From: CAVLCC01 sp963661535
GTDB taxonomy: Bacteria > Actinomycetota > Coriobacteriia > Coriobacteriales > CADBOM01
Reading direction: 5' to 3'
DNA: 27,093 bases
Assembly (NCBI GenBank): GCA_963661535.1
Contig: CAVLCC010000029.1
Span: forward strand, 1-27,093
In this document: positions 1-7,255 of the stretch, one piece after another
How the letters are laid out: each line of letters begins with the position of its first letter
How positions within the stretch are numbered: position 1 is the stretch's first letter
Notes under the pieces: generated by a model
What the model saw: only the letters and a program-made list of their open reading frames with translations
Told to the model about the DNA's origin: nothing
Database searches by the model: none
Position numbers and translations under genes: made by a program

Positions 1-899
1 ACGTACGCGGAGGTGATAATGCCGCGCTCGGTAGCTCTGCCAACTCTTAGACTTTTCTGGTCATTTTGCAGATCAGTAAACCTGAGTACAATATCGTCTG
101 GCTCGATAACATTGTAGGTCTCAAAGCTGGCGGGCAGAAGACCATCGGTCGAGTTAATGTCACGTCTCTTGACCTTACCGTAACTGAGACTGAGTAGGTT
201 AGTCTCCGCCATGCCCTCATTTGGAGTCTTTGTCTGGTCAGCAAGCTGACCTGCTTGACGGATTCCCCACGCCGCAGGTACCTCACCAAGCCACTCGACG
301 CCGCTGTCTTTCATAGGGGCGCTAAGGTCAAGACCCTTGGTAACAGCTTGAAAGATAACGGATTTTTTGTAAGCCTTATACTCCTCTATAGACTGCTCGG
401 CGGCGGTGATAGCGCAGTCAATCTGATTGCATTTTTCGTCTAGAAAATCCGCAATACGCCCCTGCTCCTCAAGAGGCGGAAGGTATATTTTCTGCGACCT
501 AACCTTCTCTTGTGAAATACCTGGTTGTGCTGCAGTCATAGACAGTTTTCCAAGATTTAAATTACATATTGCATAAAAACACCATCGAGGAAGTAAACTT
601 TTATGCTTGATGTTTACTATCATTGCGTGTTCAGTTGCCCAAAATGGAGTATCAATTTGTCTAACCGTTCCGCATGTAGCCCCTTGGCGGCTGATAATCA
701 TGGTACTAGGTTTGCAATTCGGCCTTTGTGCATATCCCTTAATATCTCCGCCGCCATAAACTGGAATATCACCATCTACCTGAGTCAACTCTGTAGGCAG
801 GTAATCTCCATTACGTAAAGATATTAAATTTCCAAGTCGCACCAAACGCCAAGTATATTTAACATCCTTGGTCGAATCGCTGTCTTTGAAATAAATCAC
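1..899 (-). CDS. hsdS: Type I restriction enzyme specificity subunit HsdS, 3' part beyond window edge
   Basis: DNA-recognition subunit of a type I restriction-modification enzyme; two target-recognition domains dictate the sequence methylated or cut. Reading leftwards, the frame stays open from 899 to the window edge (about 299 codons). It shows a first recognition domain (DIPVYGGGDIKGY, TMIISRQGATCGTV), then PPLEEQGRIADFLDEK and a helical spacer, then KDSGVEWLGEVPAAWG starting the second domain, with LLSLSYGKV, LLPASFETYNVIEPDDIVLR and TDLQNDQKSLRVG. These are typical of HsdS. In this frame a TAG lies just upstream, so translation would have to begin at GTG 899, which has a strong AAGGAGGT ribosome-binding site ten bases before it. 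A separate 38-codon frame carrying the usual hsdS start precedes it (904-1020), so the gene is split by a frameshift or recombination. It lies directly downstream of hsdM. Family call is firm; whether the protein is functional is uncertain. Confidence 0.85.
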   Translation of the reverse strand, partial: MIYFKDSDSTKDVKYTWRLVRLGNLISLRNGDYLPTELTQVDGDIPVYGGGDIKGYAQRPNCKPSTMIISRQGATCGTVRQIDTPFWATEHAMIVNIKHKSLLPRWCFYAICNLNLGKLSMTAAQPGISQEKVRSQKIYLPPLEEQGRIADFLDEKCNQIDCAITAAEQSIEEYKAYKKSVIFQAVTKGLDLSAPMKDSGVEWLGEVPAAWGIRQAGQLADQTKTPNEGMAETNLLSLSYGKVKRRDINSTDGLLPASFETYNVIEPDDIVLRFTDLQNDQKSLRVGRATERGIITSAY

Positions 900-903
900 A
901 ACC

Positions 904-1020
904 TCATCGACCTCCTTGACTTGGTGCTAAAGAAATTAAGTTTAGTGTTTTCAGCACAACACCCCACCCCGCAGGTACTTCGCCGAGCCACTCCAATCCG
1001 CTGTCTTTCATTACACGCAT
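904..1020 (-). pseudogene. Detached 5' fragment of hsdS (38 codons)
   Basis: This short frame begins three bases after the hsdM stop codon and encodes MRVMKDSGLEWLGEVPAGWG, a characteristic HsdS start, then runs LKTLNLISLAPSQGGR into TGA at 906-904. The rest of hsdS continues in another frame from 899. The first 47 bases from the second ATG (1011) are a near copy (about 40 of 47 identical by eye) of the segment near 266-312 that opens the second recognition domain. Such paired repeats are sites of domain exchange in hsdS genes. I read this as the relic of the original gene start after recombination or a frameshift; a sequencing error cannot be excluded. It may still be translated and feed ribosomes to the GTG at 899. 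Confidence 0.6.
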
Positions 1021-1023
1021 AAC

Positions 1024-2820
1024 TTACCTCACCTCTCCAAAGAGAGCTTCGAGGCTTTGCTCGAGAGTCTTCTCATGCTCAAGAATGCGCTTTGCAATAT
1101 CCTCGGAGGGTTCAAGTTCAGCATACTTATAAAACACGCGCGTAAAAGGAATGGTGTAGCCAACCTTGGTTTTCTTTTTATCCACCCAAGCATGCGGATT
1201 ATACGGACGCACCTCGCGCTCAATATAAGCGTCAATATCTTGCGTAAGCGGGATGTCTTCGGTGTCTTCTTTAGATTTATCGGCTTGCATGTGTCCACGC
1301 TTGTCTAGCACAGGTTCGCCGTCCTCGCCTAACACAGGGCTCTGAACACACACGCGGTTAAAGCCAAATTCCACTGTCTCCATCAAACGCGCTTCTACCG
1401 TAACCTCTTGACCGTTGCTGCCAGTATCTGTCCAAGTGCCGTCACGATACTTAGAATAAGCATTTACAATTAGGTCTCTGCAAGTCTTGGTTATGTCGTT
1501 TTTCTTGTCGCCAATGCCCTTGCGGCGCTTCTCAAAACACTGCGAGGCATCAATTAGCAGCACCTTGTCGGCGTGCTTGGGTGCCTTGCCTTTGCTGAAG
1601 AGCCACACATAAGTGGCAATGCCTGTGTTATAAAACGAGTCGCAAGGCAGCTGAACGATGGCATCGAGCCAGTCGTTTTCTAGCACGTAGCGACGGATAC
1701 TATCTTCTCCACTTCCTGGTTTGCCTTTATATAGAGGGCTTGCATCTTGAATGATAGCCATTACTCCGTCGTCTTTAAGCTTGGCAAGGCCATTTAGCAC
1801 AAAGAGCATCTGTCCGTCGCCTTTGGCTGGGAGCTTTTGAACGGGAAAACGTCCGCCTCCGGCTTGTTTAAACTCTGCCTCCACAGCCTCAGCTTGCGGG
1901 TTCCAAGGGTCTCCAAAAGGTGGGTTGGAGATGCAATAATCGAACTTAAAGCCGTCAAATTTGTCTGCCGATAGGGTGTCTCCAAAACGCATGTTGTTGT
2001 CGTCTTCGCCGCGGATAAGCGCACTCGCCTTGGCAATGCCGTAGGTAAAGGGGTTAAACTCTTGACCGTAGCATGTTACACGCGCTTCTGAGTCGAGTTG
2101 ATGCAGACGCTCCTCGGTGCAACCCAGCATTTGCGAGGTGCCCATAGTTTGGTCGTAGACCGTTTTTGTAATGCGCTCTCCATCAAAAACATGGGGGTCT
2201 GCGGCAATAAGCAGGTCGGTCATGAGGTATACAATGTCGCGGCTAGTAAAGTGCGCGCCAGCGTCTTCGTCATAAGACTCAGAAAAGCGCTGAATGAGGT
2301 TCTCAAAGATATATCCCATATCCACTGCAGCAATTTTTTTGGGCGACATATCGGCCTGAGGGCTGCAAAAATCGCAAATCACTTGGTAGAGCAGTGGTGC
2401 GTCTGGGTCGCTAAGACGATCAATTTGGTCGGCAAACTTCATGCGTGCTAAGATATCTTGCACGTTTTCAGAAAAGCCATTTATGTAGTCGCGAAAGTTG
2501 TCCTCTATGTTCGCTGGGTCGCTCTTTAGAGTGTCAAACGTAAACTTTGAAGTGTTATAAAACGGATAGCCCGACGCATCACTCAAAAAACCGTATTTTA
2601 CATCAAAGTTTTTCTTTGCCTCGTTTTCTGCTAGCACAGCTTCGTGCGTTTCTAAAAGACAATCGTGAAAGCGCTTTATAACAGTCATGGGGAGAATAAC
2701 CAAACCATATTCGTGCGGTTTATAAGGTCCGCGCAGCGTGTCTGCCACACTCCAAATAAGCGATGCCTTCTCTTGAATATTTGAGCCCACAGCTTTAATA
2801 AGGTCTTCACTGTTTGACAT
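1024..2820 (-). CDS. hsdM: Type I restriction-modification methyltransferase subunit HsdM
   Basis: N6-adenine DNA methyltransferase subunit which, with HsdS, methylates host recognition sites. The 598-residue protein has the helical N-terminal domain (about 1-165, with LIWSVADTLRG and VIKRFHDC), the FTSRDIVYLMTDLL segment (about 191-204) that opens the catalytic domain, a motif I region DQTMGTSQMLG (about 223-233, SAM binding), and the catalytic NPPFG (about 299-303). C-terminal features include QLPCDSFYNTGI and a final coiled region. Length is normal for the family. The ATG start follows AAAGGGAAAATAACT. The stop is three bases before the hsdS start fragment, so the two are co-transcribed. 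A 91-bp repeat lies about 95 bp upstream and may carry its promoter. No hsdR is in view; it would be expected left of the window or elsewhere. Confidence 0.95.
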   Translation of the reverse strand: MSNSEDLIKAVGSNIQEKASLIWSVADTLRGPYKPHEYGLVILPMTVIKRFHDCLLETHEAVLAENEAKKNFDVKYGFLSDASGYPFYNTSKFTFDTLKSDPANIEDNFRDYINGFSENVQDILARMKFADQIDRLSDPDAPLLYQVICDFCSPQADMSPKKIAAVDMGYIFENLIQRFSESYDEDAGAHFTSRDIVYLMTDLLIAADPHVFDGERITKTVYDQTMGTSQMLGCTEERLHQLDSEARVTCYGQEFNPFTYGIAKASALIRGEDDNNMRFGDTLSADKFDGFKFDYCISNPPFGDPWNPQAEAVEAEFKQAGGGRFPVQKLPAKGDGQMLFVLNGLAKLKDDGVMAIIQDASPLYKGKPGSGEDSIRRYVLENDWLDAIVQLPCDSFYNTGIATYVWLFSKGKAPKHADKVLLIDASQCFEKRRKGIGDKKNDITKTCRDLIVNAYSKYRDGTWTDTGSNGQEVTVEARLMETVEFGFNRVCVQSPVLGEDGEPVLDKRGHMQADKSKEDTEDIPLTQDIDAYIEREVRPYNPHAWVDKKKTKVGYTIPFTRVFYKYAELEPSEDIAKRILEHEKTLEQSLEALFGEVR

Positions 2821-2915
2821 AGTTATTTTCCCTTTCTGTATTATTTGTTATGTCTTGGCGCTGCATGGCTAAATGCAATGAAGCGCATTTGTTTTGTTTA
2901 AAATGTCATATTTGC

Positions 2916-3006
2916 TAGTCGATTTTAATTATATCGCATATAGTCGTCTAGGGGTGTCCCAAGAACAGGACATTTATCGGGTTATTTTAATTATCTGGTA
3001 AGCCTC
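2916..3006. repeat. 91-bp direct repeat, copy A, upstream of hsdM
   Basis: The segment from TAGTCGATTTT to GTAAGCCTC recurs at 4723-4812 in the same orientation with four mismatches and one single-base gap. It contains a small dyad, TGTCC-CAAGAACA-GGACA (about 2955-2972). On the minus strand it also holds a TATAAT (2935-2930) that could be a -10 element for hsdM. The two copies bracket the AlbA_2 gene. They could be footprints of recombination or insertion, or a shared regulatory module. I do not recognise it as the end of a named insertion sequence. Confidence 0.9.
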
Positions 3007-3064
3007 GAGTTTTAACTCTAGCAAATCAAATGCTGCGTTTGTACTCTTCTTTCTTATAAACGAT

Positions 3065-4498
3065 TTATATTACCCTCCAATATCCTGTCTTATTAGAACC
3101 AATACGTTCGAGTAATCCTTTGTCCTTTAATTGCCTAATTGTCCGATCCACGGTACGAATTCCTACTTCAAGTAAGAAAGCTATCTCCTGCCGAGTGATC
3201 CTAGGATTTGAGTGAATCAAGCCTATAATTTTTTGCTCTATTTCAGAAAGATTTATCCCGCCATTTATCCCGCCATTTATCCCGCCAAAATTGGCAGCAT
3301 TCGTTTCTTTGTCAACAGCAGCGTCGTAATTCAAGTTCTTCAACGTCAGAAAGAAGGAACCGTACTCCGACTTAAACACAGGTGCAAGTGCATCTGTATA
3401 GTTATGCTGGAACTTGTAGTCCTCGATAATCTTCTTAAATCCGCTGCCGCGCCTCTCCATGTATATAAGCCGAGTGAAAATGTCAGCGATAATCGGATTC
3501 CTTCTAATTGAGGGAACATTCATGATATCTCTATCCTGAACATTAATACCATCGAACATCCCGCCAGGAGAATATATTTCCAGCCGGTCATCAAATATAT
3601 CGATATGCACCTCGCTTCCCATAACAAGGTAATCACGGTGAATTAGCGCATTTACAATTCCTTCGGTCACAGAGCGCTCCGGATAGTCGGGAAGTTCCAC
3701 TCGCCTGTCCGGCTCCTTATACCATCCTTTATACGAATTCCGCTTTACAAAGGCTTCTCCTTCTTGGAGAAGAGATATTAGGCTACCGGAATACTCAGCG
3801 TCGTCCAAAGCATCCTGAAGCCCTGACGCCTTTGTGAGTCCGTTCCATCTCGTGCAAAACAGACGCGACTGGTAGATTGGGCAGTTGTCCGCGAGCAGTG
3901 CACCCGCATTCGTAAGCCTTCTGTCGAAATCAATGATGCCGAAAGAAGTATAATCCGTGTCCTTAAAATCCTTATGTGCCTGTTGATAGTATGTTGAGAT
4001 GAGCTTAGTGAACGCCATCTTAGTGAAATCATAGCCGGACGGCAAACTATCGTAAGACTTTCCCGAACCCTTTAATGCAAGTTCTCGGAGCATCGCAGCG
4101 TCACAGGGTACGCTCTCGTTTCCGACGCGATGATAAGCCGTCCGCCCACTTCTGCCCACATAGTAATATGGCGTTTCCTCTCCCGGATGAACTTCGATAA
4201 TAATAAGCTGTTTTCTGTCAACCGTTGCAAAACGCAGCACAAATGAAGGAATTGGATCCATCGTGTCGCGAAGAAATCGGCTGATCTTTTCCGAATCATA
4301 TACAGGATCAGCAAGTCCAACAACCTCATTTGTCTTATCAACGATACCGAAGATTAAGGAGCCACCTATCCCGTTTGCGAATGCGCTGACGCTCTTTAGC
4401 CAGCTGCGAGGATTTTTTTCTTCTAGTTTTTCTTTTTTATCATACTCAGTGGCTTCGCCAATCAACTGCTTAATCTCGCATTCCGAAGTAATATACAT
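3065..4498 (-). CDS. AlbA_2 / ATP-binding winged-helix protein (COG2865-like putative regulator)
   Basis: A 477-residue protein of the family often annotated as putative DNA-binding or ATP-dependent helicase-related regulator. The N-terminal AlbA_2 (Schlafen-like) domain has WLKSVSAFANGIGGSLIFGI near residues 33-52. The middle has PERSVTEGIVNALIHRDYL, matching the HATPase_c_4 domain of this family, followed by EIYSPGG and NPIIADIFTRL. Then come an Asn-Gly-Gly-Ile repeat and a C-terminal winged helix (ITRQEIAFLLEVGIRTVDRTIRQL). The open frame can begin at GTG 4507, but ATG 4498 is preferred because AGGTAGG sits eight bases upstream of it and almost on top of the GTG. It lies between the 91-bp repeats and beside hsdMS. 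Relatives often accompany restriction-modification loci, so a regulatory or defence role is inferred. The biochemical function is unknown. Confidence 0.85.
   Translation of the reverse strand: MYITSECEIKQLIGEATEYDKKEKLEEKNPRSWLKSVSAFANGIGGSLIFGIVDKTNEVVGLADPVYDSEKISRFLRDTMDPIPSFVLRFATVDRKQLIIIEVHPGEETPYYYVGRSGRTAYHRVGNESVPCDAAMLRELALKGSGKSYDSLPSGYDFTKMAFTKLISTYYQQAHKDFKDTDYTSFGIIDFDRRLTNAGALLADNCPIYQSRLFCTRWNGLTKASGLQDALDDAEYSGSLISLLQEGEAFVKRNSYKGWYKEPDRRVELPDYPERSVTEGIVNALIHRDYLVMGSEVHIDIFDDRLEIYSPGGMFDGINVQDRDIMNVPSIRRNPIIADIFTRLIYMERRGSGFKKIIEDYKFQHNYTDALAPVFKSEYGSFFLTLKNLNYDAAVDKETNAANFGGINGGINGGINLSEIEQKIIGLIHSNPRITRQEIAFLLEVGIRTVDRTIRQLKDKGLLERIGSNKTGYWRVI
3251..3286. repeat. Three perfect 12-bp tandem copies inside the AlbA_2 gene
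   Basis: ATTTATCCCGCC is repeated three times without change; on the coding strand it reads GGCGGGATAAAT and encodes GGIN-GGIN-GGIN. It forms the linker between the ATPase-like part and the C-terminal winged helix. The unit is a multiple of three, so changes in copy number would lengthen or shorten the linker without breaking the frame. Confidence 0.95.
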
Positions 4499-4520
4499 AA
4501 TAGACACCTACCTTTATTTT

Positions 4521-4652
4521 TTAGTATTGCCACATGCCTGAAATGTATTTAAGGTAATTATTCTTCATAGTTCGCCACACACTTTGTAACATATTTGATT
4601 TTACAAACAATGCCGCATCTACAAAGACCTCAATCATTCGGTCACGGCTCAT
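4521..4652 (-). CDS. Possible small ORF (43 aa), doubtful
   Basis: An ATG-started frame beginning MSRDRMIEVFVDAALFVKSN and ending ISGMWQY lies just upstream of the AlbA_2 gene on the same strand. An upstream AGGAAAGAAACAGAAG might serve as a distant ribosome-binding site. I recognise no family. It could be a leader peptide, a degraded gene within the repeat-bracketed segment, or chance. Confidence 0.2.
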   Translation of the reverse strand: MSRDRMIEVFVDAALFVKSNMLQSVWRTMKNNYLKYISGMWQY

Positions 4653-4722
4653 TTAACTTCTGTTTCTTTCCTGTCAGCGCTTCCTTATTTTATTTGTTAA
4701 TCAGTTCATTTAGAAATATGAA

Positions 4723-4812
4723 TAGTCGATTTTAATTATATCGCATATAGGCGTCTATGGGTGTCCCAAGAACAGGACATTTATTGGGTTATTTTATTAT
4801 CTAGTAAGCCTC
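4723..4812. repeat. 90-bp direct repeat, copy B, upstream of AlbA_2 gene
   Basis: Second copy of the repeat at 2916-3006, same orientation, about 95% identical. The TGTCC/GGACA dyad and the minus-strand TATAAT are conserved. Relative to minus-strand transcription it sits about 225 bp upstream of the AlbA_2 start, just as copy A sits upstream of hsdM. The two copies thus precede two different genes of the same locus. Confidence 0.9.
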
Positions 4813-4873
4813 TAGAGCGCTGGTTATGCTTTCTTCTTTAATTAAAATGTTTAAACCTCTTTGCGTCCAACAA

Positions 4874-5821
4874 CTACTCTTTCTCGCCCATTAGAGTAAC
4901 AACAAATGTGGTTGCAATCATCAAAATGAGTCCTAGCCAGTCTGCCCATCCAAATGTAGTTCCTAGCCATACTGAGGAGATGATAGCAGCGCAAATTGGT
5001 TCTGCTGCACCGAGCAAGCTTCCCTTTACTCCCCCAACAATAGATACACCATATAAGAACAATCCAAACGAGCCGCAGGTGCCAAATATAATGATTACAA
5101 TTAGAGCAATAATTCCATCGGCTCCAAGAGCAGGAACTTGAACAGCGTATCCCATAGTTCCGCCCGACGCATCAAATACAAGGCGCAAAACTATATCAAT
5201 AACTAGTGCTGCAATACCCCCTATAAACATGCCTACACCTGTTATGGTCACGCTTCCCCATTTGGCAAATAGTCGCCTTGGATACATAACATAAAGAGTA
5301 ACTGTAGCAGCAGATATTATGCCCCACACAAGGCCCTCGAGAGGAATGTTTAGAGTTCCAAGATCGCCTTTTGTTGCAATTAGCACGGTTCCAACTAGTG
5401 CCAAAACAACGCCTAGGATCTCCATGGCGTGTGGCAATCTGCGAACAACAATGCACACAATTAGCAGCACAAAAACAACATTTAGCATTTGTAGGACTGT
5501 GGCAACTCCTGCATTTGTATAGCCAATTGTTAGGATATAAGTTAGCTGGCAAAACATCAGACCAGCAGAGCCAAACACGGCTGTGCGAGCCAAGTCTTTA
5601 GGACTGTGCAGCAAACCCAAGAGCTCTTTTTTATAGCGCATCAAAATTAGAACCAAAAAAATTGAGCCGCCAATTAACATTCTTATTGTTGCCAAAAAGA
5701 GTGCATCTATTTGGTATGAAGATTGCAAATACTGAACGCAGCTTCCAGATAAACCCCAAAAACACGCTCCCAATAAGGTTAAAAACGTTCCTTTAAATGC
5801 CTTTAGTCGTTGAGCTGTCAT
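4874..5821 (-). CDS. EamA/DMT-family transporter
   Basis: Inner-membrane permease of the drug/metabolite transporter superfamily, likely exporting amino acids or other small metabolites; the substrate cannot be told from sequence. The 315-residue protein is almost wholly hydrophobic with about ten membrane segments in two EamA repeats. The first starts TFLTLLGACFWGLSGS; the second starts near EGLVWGIISAATVTLYVMYP and includes the typical FLYGVSIVGGVKGSLLGAAEP. The start is placed at ATG 5821, with AGGAGGTG eight bases before it; the frame stays open 23 codons further upstream, but that part is polar, Cys-containing and lacks a ribosome-binding site. It follows serC after 106 bp containing a terminator-like hairpin set, so it may be partly co-transcribed with serC. 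Confidence 0.88.
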   Translation of the reverse strand: MTAQRLKAFKGTFLTLLGACFWGLSGSCVQYLQSSYQIDALFLATIRMLIGGSIFLVLILMRYKKELLGLLHSPKDLARTAVFGSAGLMFCQLTYILTIGYTNAGVATVLQMLNVVFVLLIVCIVVRRLPHAMEILGVVLALVGTVLIATKGDLGTLNIPLEGLVWGIISAATVTLYVMYPRRLFAKWGSVTITGVGMFIGGIAALVIDIVLRLVFDASGGTMGYAVQVPALGADGIIALIVIIIFGTCGSFGLFLYGVSIVGGVKGSLLGAAEPICAAIISSVWLGTTFGWADWLGLILMIATTFVVTLMGEKE

Positions 5822-5858
5822 GTTTTTTGCACCTCCTCTTTTTTTGTGCAAGCTTGAT

Positions 5859-5901
5859 TGCCCAAAAAATGGGCACCCGCTCAAATTCAACGAATGCCCA
5901 T
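5859..5901 (-). terminator. serC terminator with overlapping alternative hairpin
   Basis: On the minus strand ATGGGCA (5901-5895) pairs with TGCCCAT (5875-5869), followed by a run of T, an intrinsic-terminator shape 27 bp after the serC stop. The same TGCCCA can instead pair with TGGGCA just after it (5864-5859 region) in a tight hairpin across the T run. The two structures exclude each other. The eamA-type gene starts 38 bp further on, so this could be a plain terminator or an attenuator. Confidence 0.6.
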
Positions 5902-5927
5902 ATCAAAAACCCAAACTCAAATATATT

Positions 5928-7028
5928 CTATGCGTTATCTTTCTCAAATTTGTGCATAAAGTCTACTAGAGCTTTAACACCCTCTTCCGGCATAGCATTA
6001 TAGATACTAGCTCTAAGTCCGCCAACACTGCGGTGTCCCTTTAGATTGACCATGCCTTGTGCTGCAGCTTCTGCAACAAATTTTGCATCTAATTCCTCAT
6101 TGCCTGTAACAAATGGAACATTCATAATGCTTCTATATTTTGGCTCAACAGTACCCTTAAACAAATTGCTGTTGTCAATGGCATCGTAGAGCAAAGCAGC
6201 CTTTTTCTCGTTGCGCTCTTTCATAGCACTTAGCCCGCCTTGTTTGAGCAGATACTTAAACACAAGACCGCAAATATAAATGCCATAGCAAGGGGGTGTG
6301 TTATAGAGAGACTTTTTGTCGACCTGAGTTTTGTATTCGAGCATTGTTGGAACGCCATCAATCTCTTCTTGAGGAACTAGGTCGTGACGAACAATCAAAA
6401 TCACAACTCCAGCAGGTCCAACATTTTTTTGAGCACCGGCATAAATTAAGCCGTATTTTTCAACGTCTACCGGCTCAGATAAAAACATTGAGCTTTGATC
6501 TGCCACAAGAACTTTGCCCTTAGTATTTGGAAGCTCAGCAAATCTAATTCCATGGACTGTCTCATTTTGGCAAATATATACATAGTCGGCATTATCGCGA
6601 ATATCCAAATTAGACACATCTGGAATTGTTGTATAGCTGCACTCTTTTGTATTAACAATAGCTTTAGCATCAACAAAACGTGCTGCTTCTTGATATGCCT
6701 TGTTGCTCCAGTTGCCTGTAACTAGGTAGTCTGCAACTTTGTTTTTTGGAAGCGACAAATTCATTGGAATTGCAGCAAACTGTTGGCTTGCACCGCCTTG
6801 CAAAAATAGCACATCGTAGTTATCTGGAATGTTCATGAGATTGCGCAAGTCAGCCTCGGCGTCTTCAATGATTTGTGAAAATGCTTTGGACCTGTGGCTC
6901 ATCTCCATAACAGATGTTCCGGTTCCGCCATAGTCTAGCATTTCTGATGCAGCTTGCTCTAATACAGGAACCGGAAGCATTGCAGGTCCTGCAGAAAAAT
7001 TGTAAACGCGATTAGTTGTGTTGGTCAT
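5928..7028 (-). CDS. serC: Phosphoserine aminotransferase SerC
   Basis: PLP-dependent class V aminotransferase converting 3-phosphohydroxypyruvate plus glutamate to O-phosphoserine in serine synthesis; the same enzyme often serves vitamin B6 synthesis. The 366-residue protein starts TNRVYNFSAGPAMLP, has MEMSHRS (about 41-47), FLQGGASQQFAAIPMNL, TVHGI, VADQSS, and the PLP lysine in YAGAQKNVGPAG (Lys about 201). It ends with KGHRSVGGLRASIYNAMPEEGV, a full family match of normal length. The start at ATG 7028 has AAAGGGGG upstream; a longer open frame continues 74 codons upstream but reads as non-coding. A terminator follows. The 227 bp upstream gap to the TatD-type gene suggests its own promoter. 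Confidence 0.96.
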   Translation of the reverse strand: MTNTTNRVYNFSAGPAMLPVPVLEQAASEMLDYGGTGTSVMEMSHRSKAFSQIIEDAEADLRNLMNIPDNYDVLFLQGGASQQFAAIPMNLSLPKNKVADYLVTGNWSNKAYQEAARFVDAKAIVNTKECSYTTIPDVSNLDIRDNADYVYICQNETVHGIRFAELPNTKGKVLVADQSSMFLSEPVDVEKYGLIYAGAQKNVGPAGVVILIVRHDLVPQEEIDGVPTMLEYKTQVDKKSLYNTPPCYGIYICGLVFKYLLKQGGLSAMKERNEKKAALLYDAIDNSNLFKGTVEPKYRSIMNVPFVTGNEELDAKFVAEAAAQGMVNLKGHRSVGGLRASIYNAMPEEGVKALVDFMHKFEKDNA

Positions 7029-7155
7029 GTCTGCCCCCTTTTGTTGAGTTTTTATTGAATAAGTGTTTGCATTTGTGCGCCAATAAAATATGTTTAAAAA
7101 ATATCTTATAAATTGGATTTTATCATTTGCAGCGCAAAAACAAAAAGCATTATTT

Positions 7156-7190
7156 GCAAGGCGCTTGTAAATGGGTAGGCAAGCACTTGC
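7156..7190 (-). terminator. Hairpin downstream of the TatD-type gene
   Basis: GCAAG-GC-GCTTG, a 12-base loop, then CAAGC-A-CTTGC form a two-step stem. On the minus strand it is followed after several bases by a T-rich run (TGCTTTTTGTTTTTG). It lies in the 227 bp gap before serC, so it is a reasonable terminator for the TatD-type gene, though the T run is displaced. Confidence 0.4.
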
Positions 7191-7255
7191 GGGAAGCACG
7201 TGTGTAAGTGTACTCTGCGCTGAAAGCATGCACATACCGCGAGGGCACACGCTAA

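Larger units (their letters stand above)
4508..4873. other. Gene-poor stretch between AlbA_2 gene and EamA transporter
   Basis: About 366 bp with no convincing gene. It holds the doubtful 43-residue frame (4521-4652) and copy B of the 91-bp repeat (4723-4812). Between them is AT-rich sequence in which nothing else stands out. Confidence 0.7.

Noticed and set aside
47..289. 80-codon minus-strand frame overlapping hsdS
   Set aside because: It is out of frame with the clear HsdS reading (LLSLSYGKV, TDLQNDQKSLRVG) across the same bases and has no recognisable protein features.
603..818. 71-codon plus-strand frame
   Set aside because: Antisense to the first recognition domain of HsdS; no supporting features.
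2916..4812. Intact insertion sequence
   Set aside because: No transposase is encoded between the repeats, and they are direct rather than inverted at the ends.
7029..7250. 74-codon N-terminal extension of serC
   Set aside because: SerC starts normally at ATG 7028 with AAAGGGGG upstream; the extension is Cys-rich and lies in the intergenic hairpin region.
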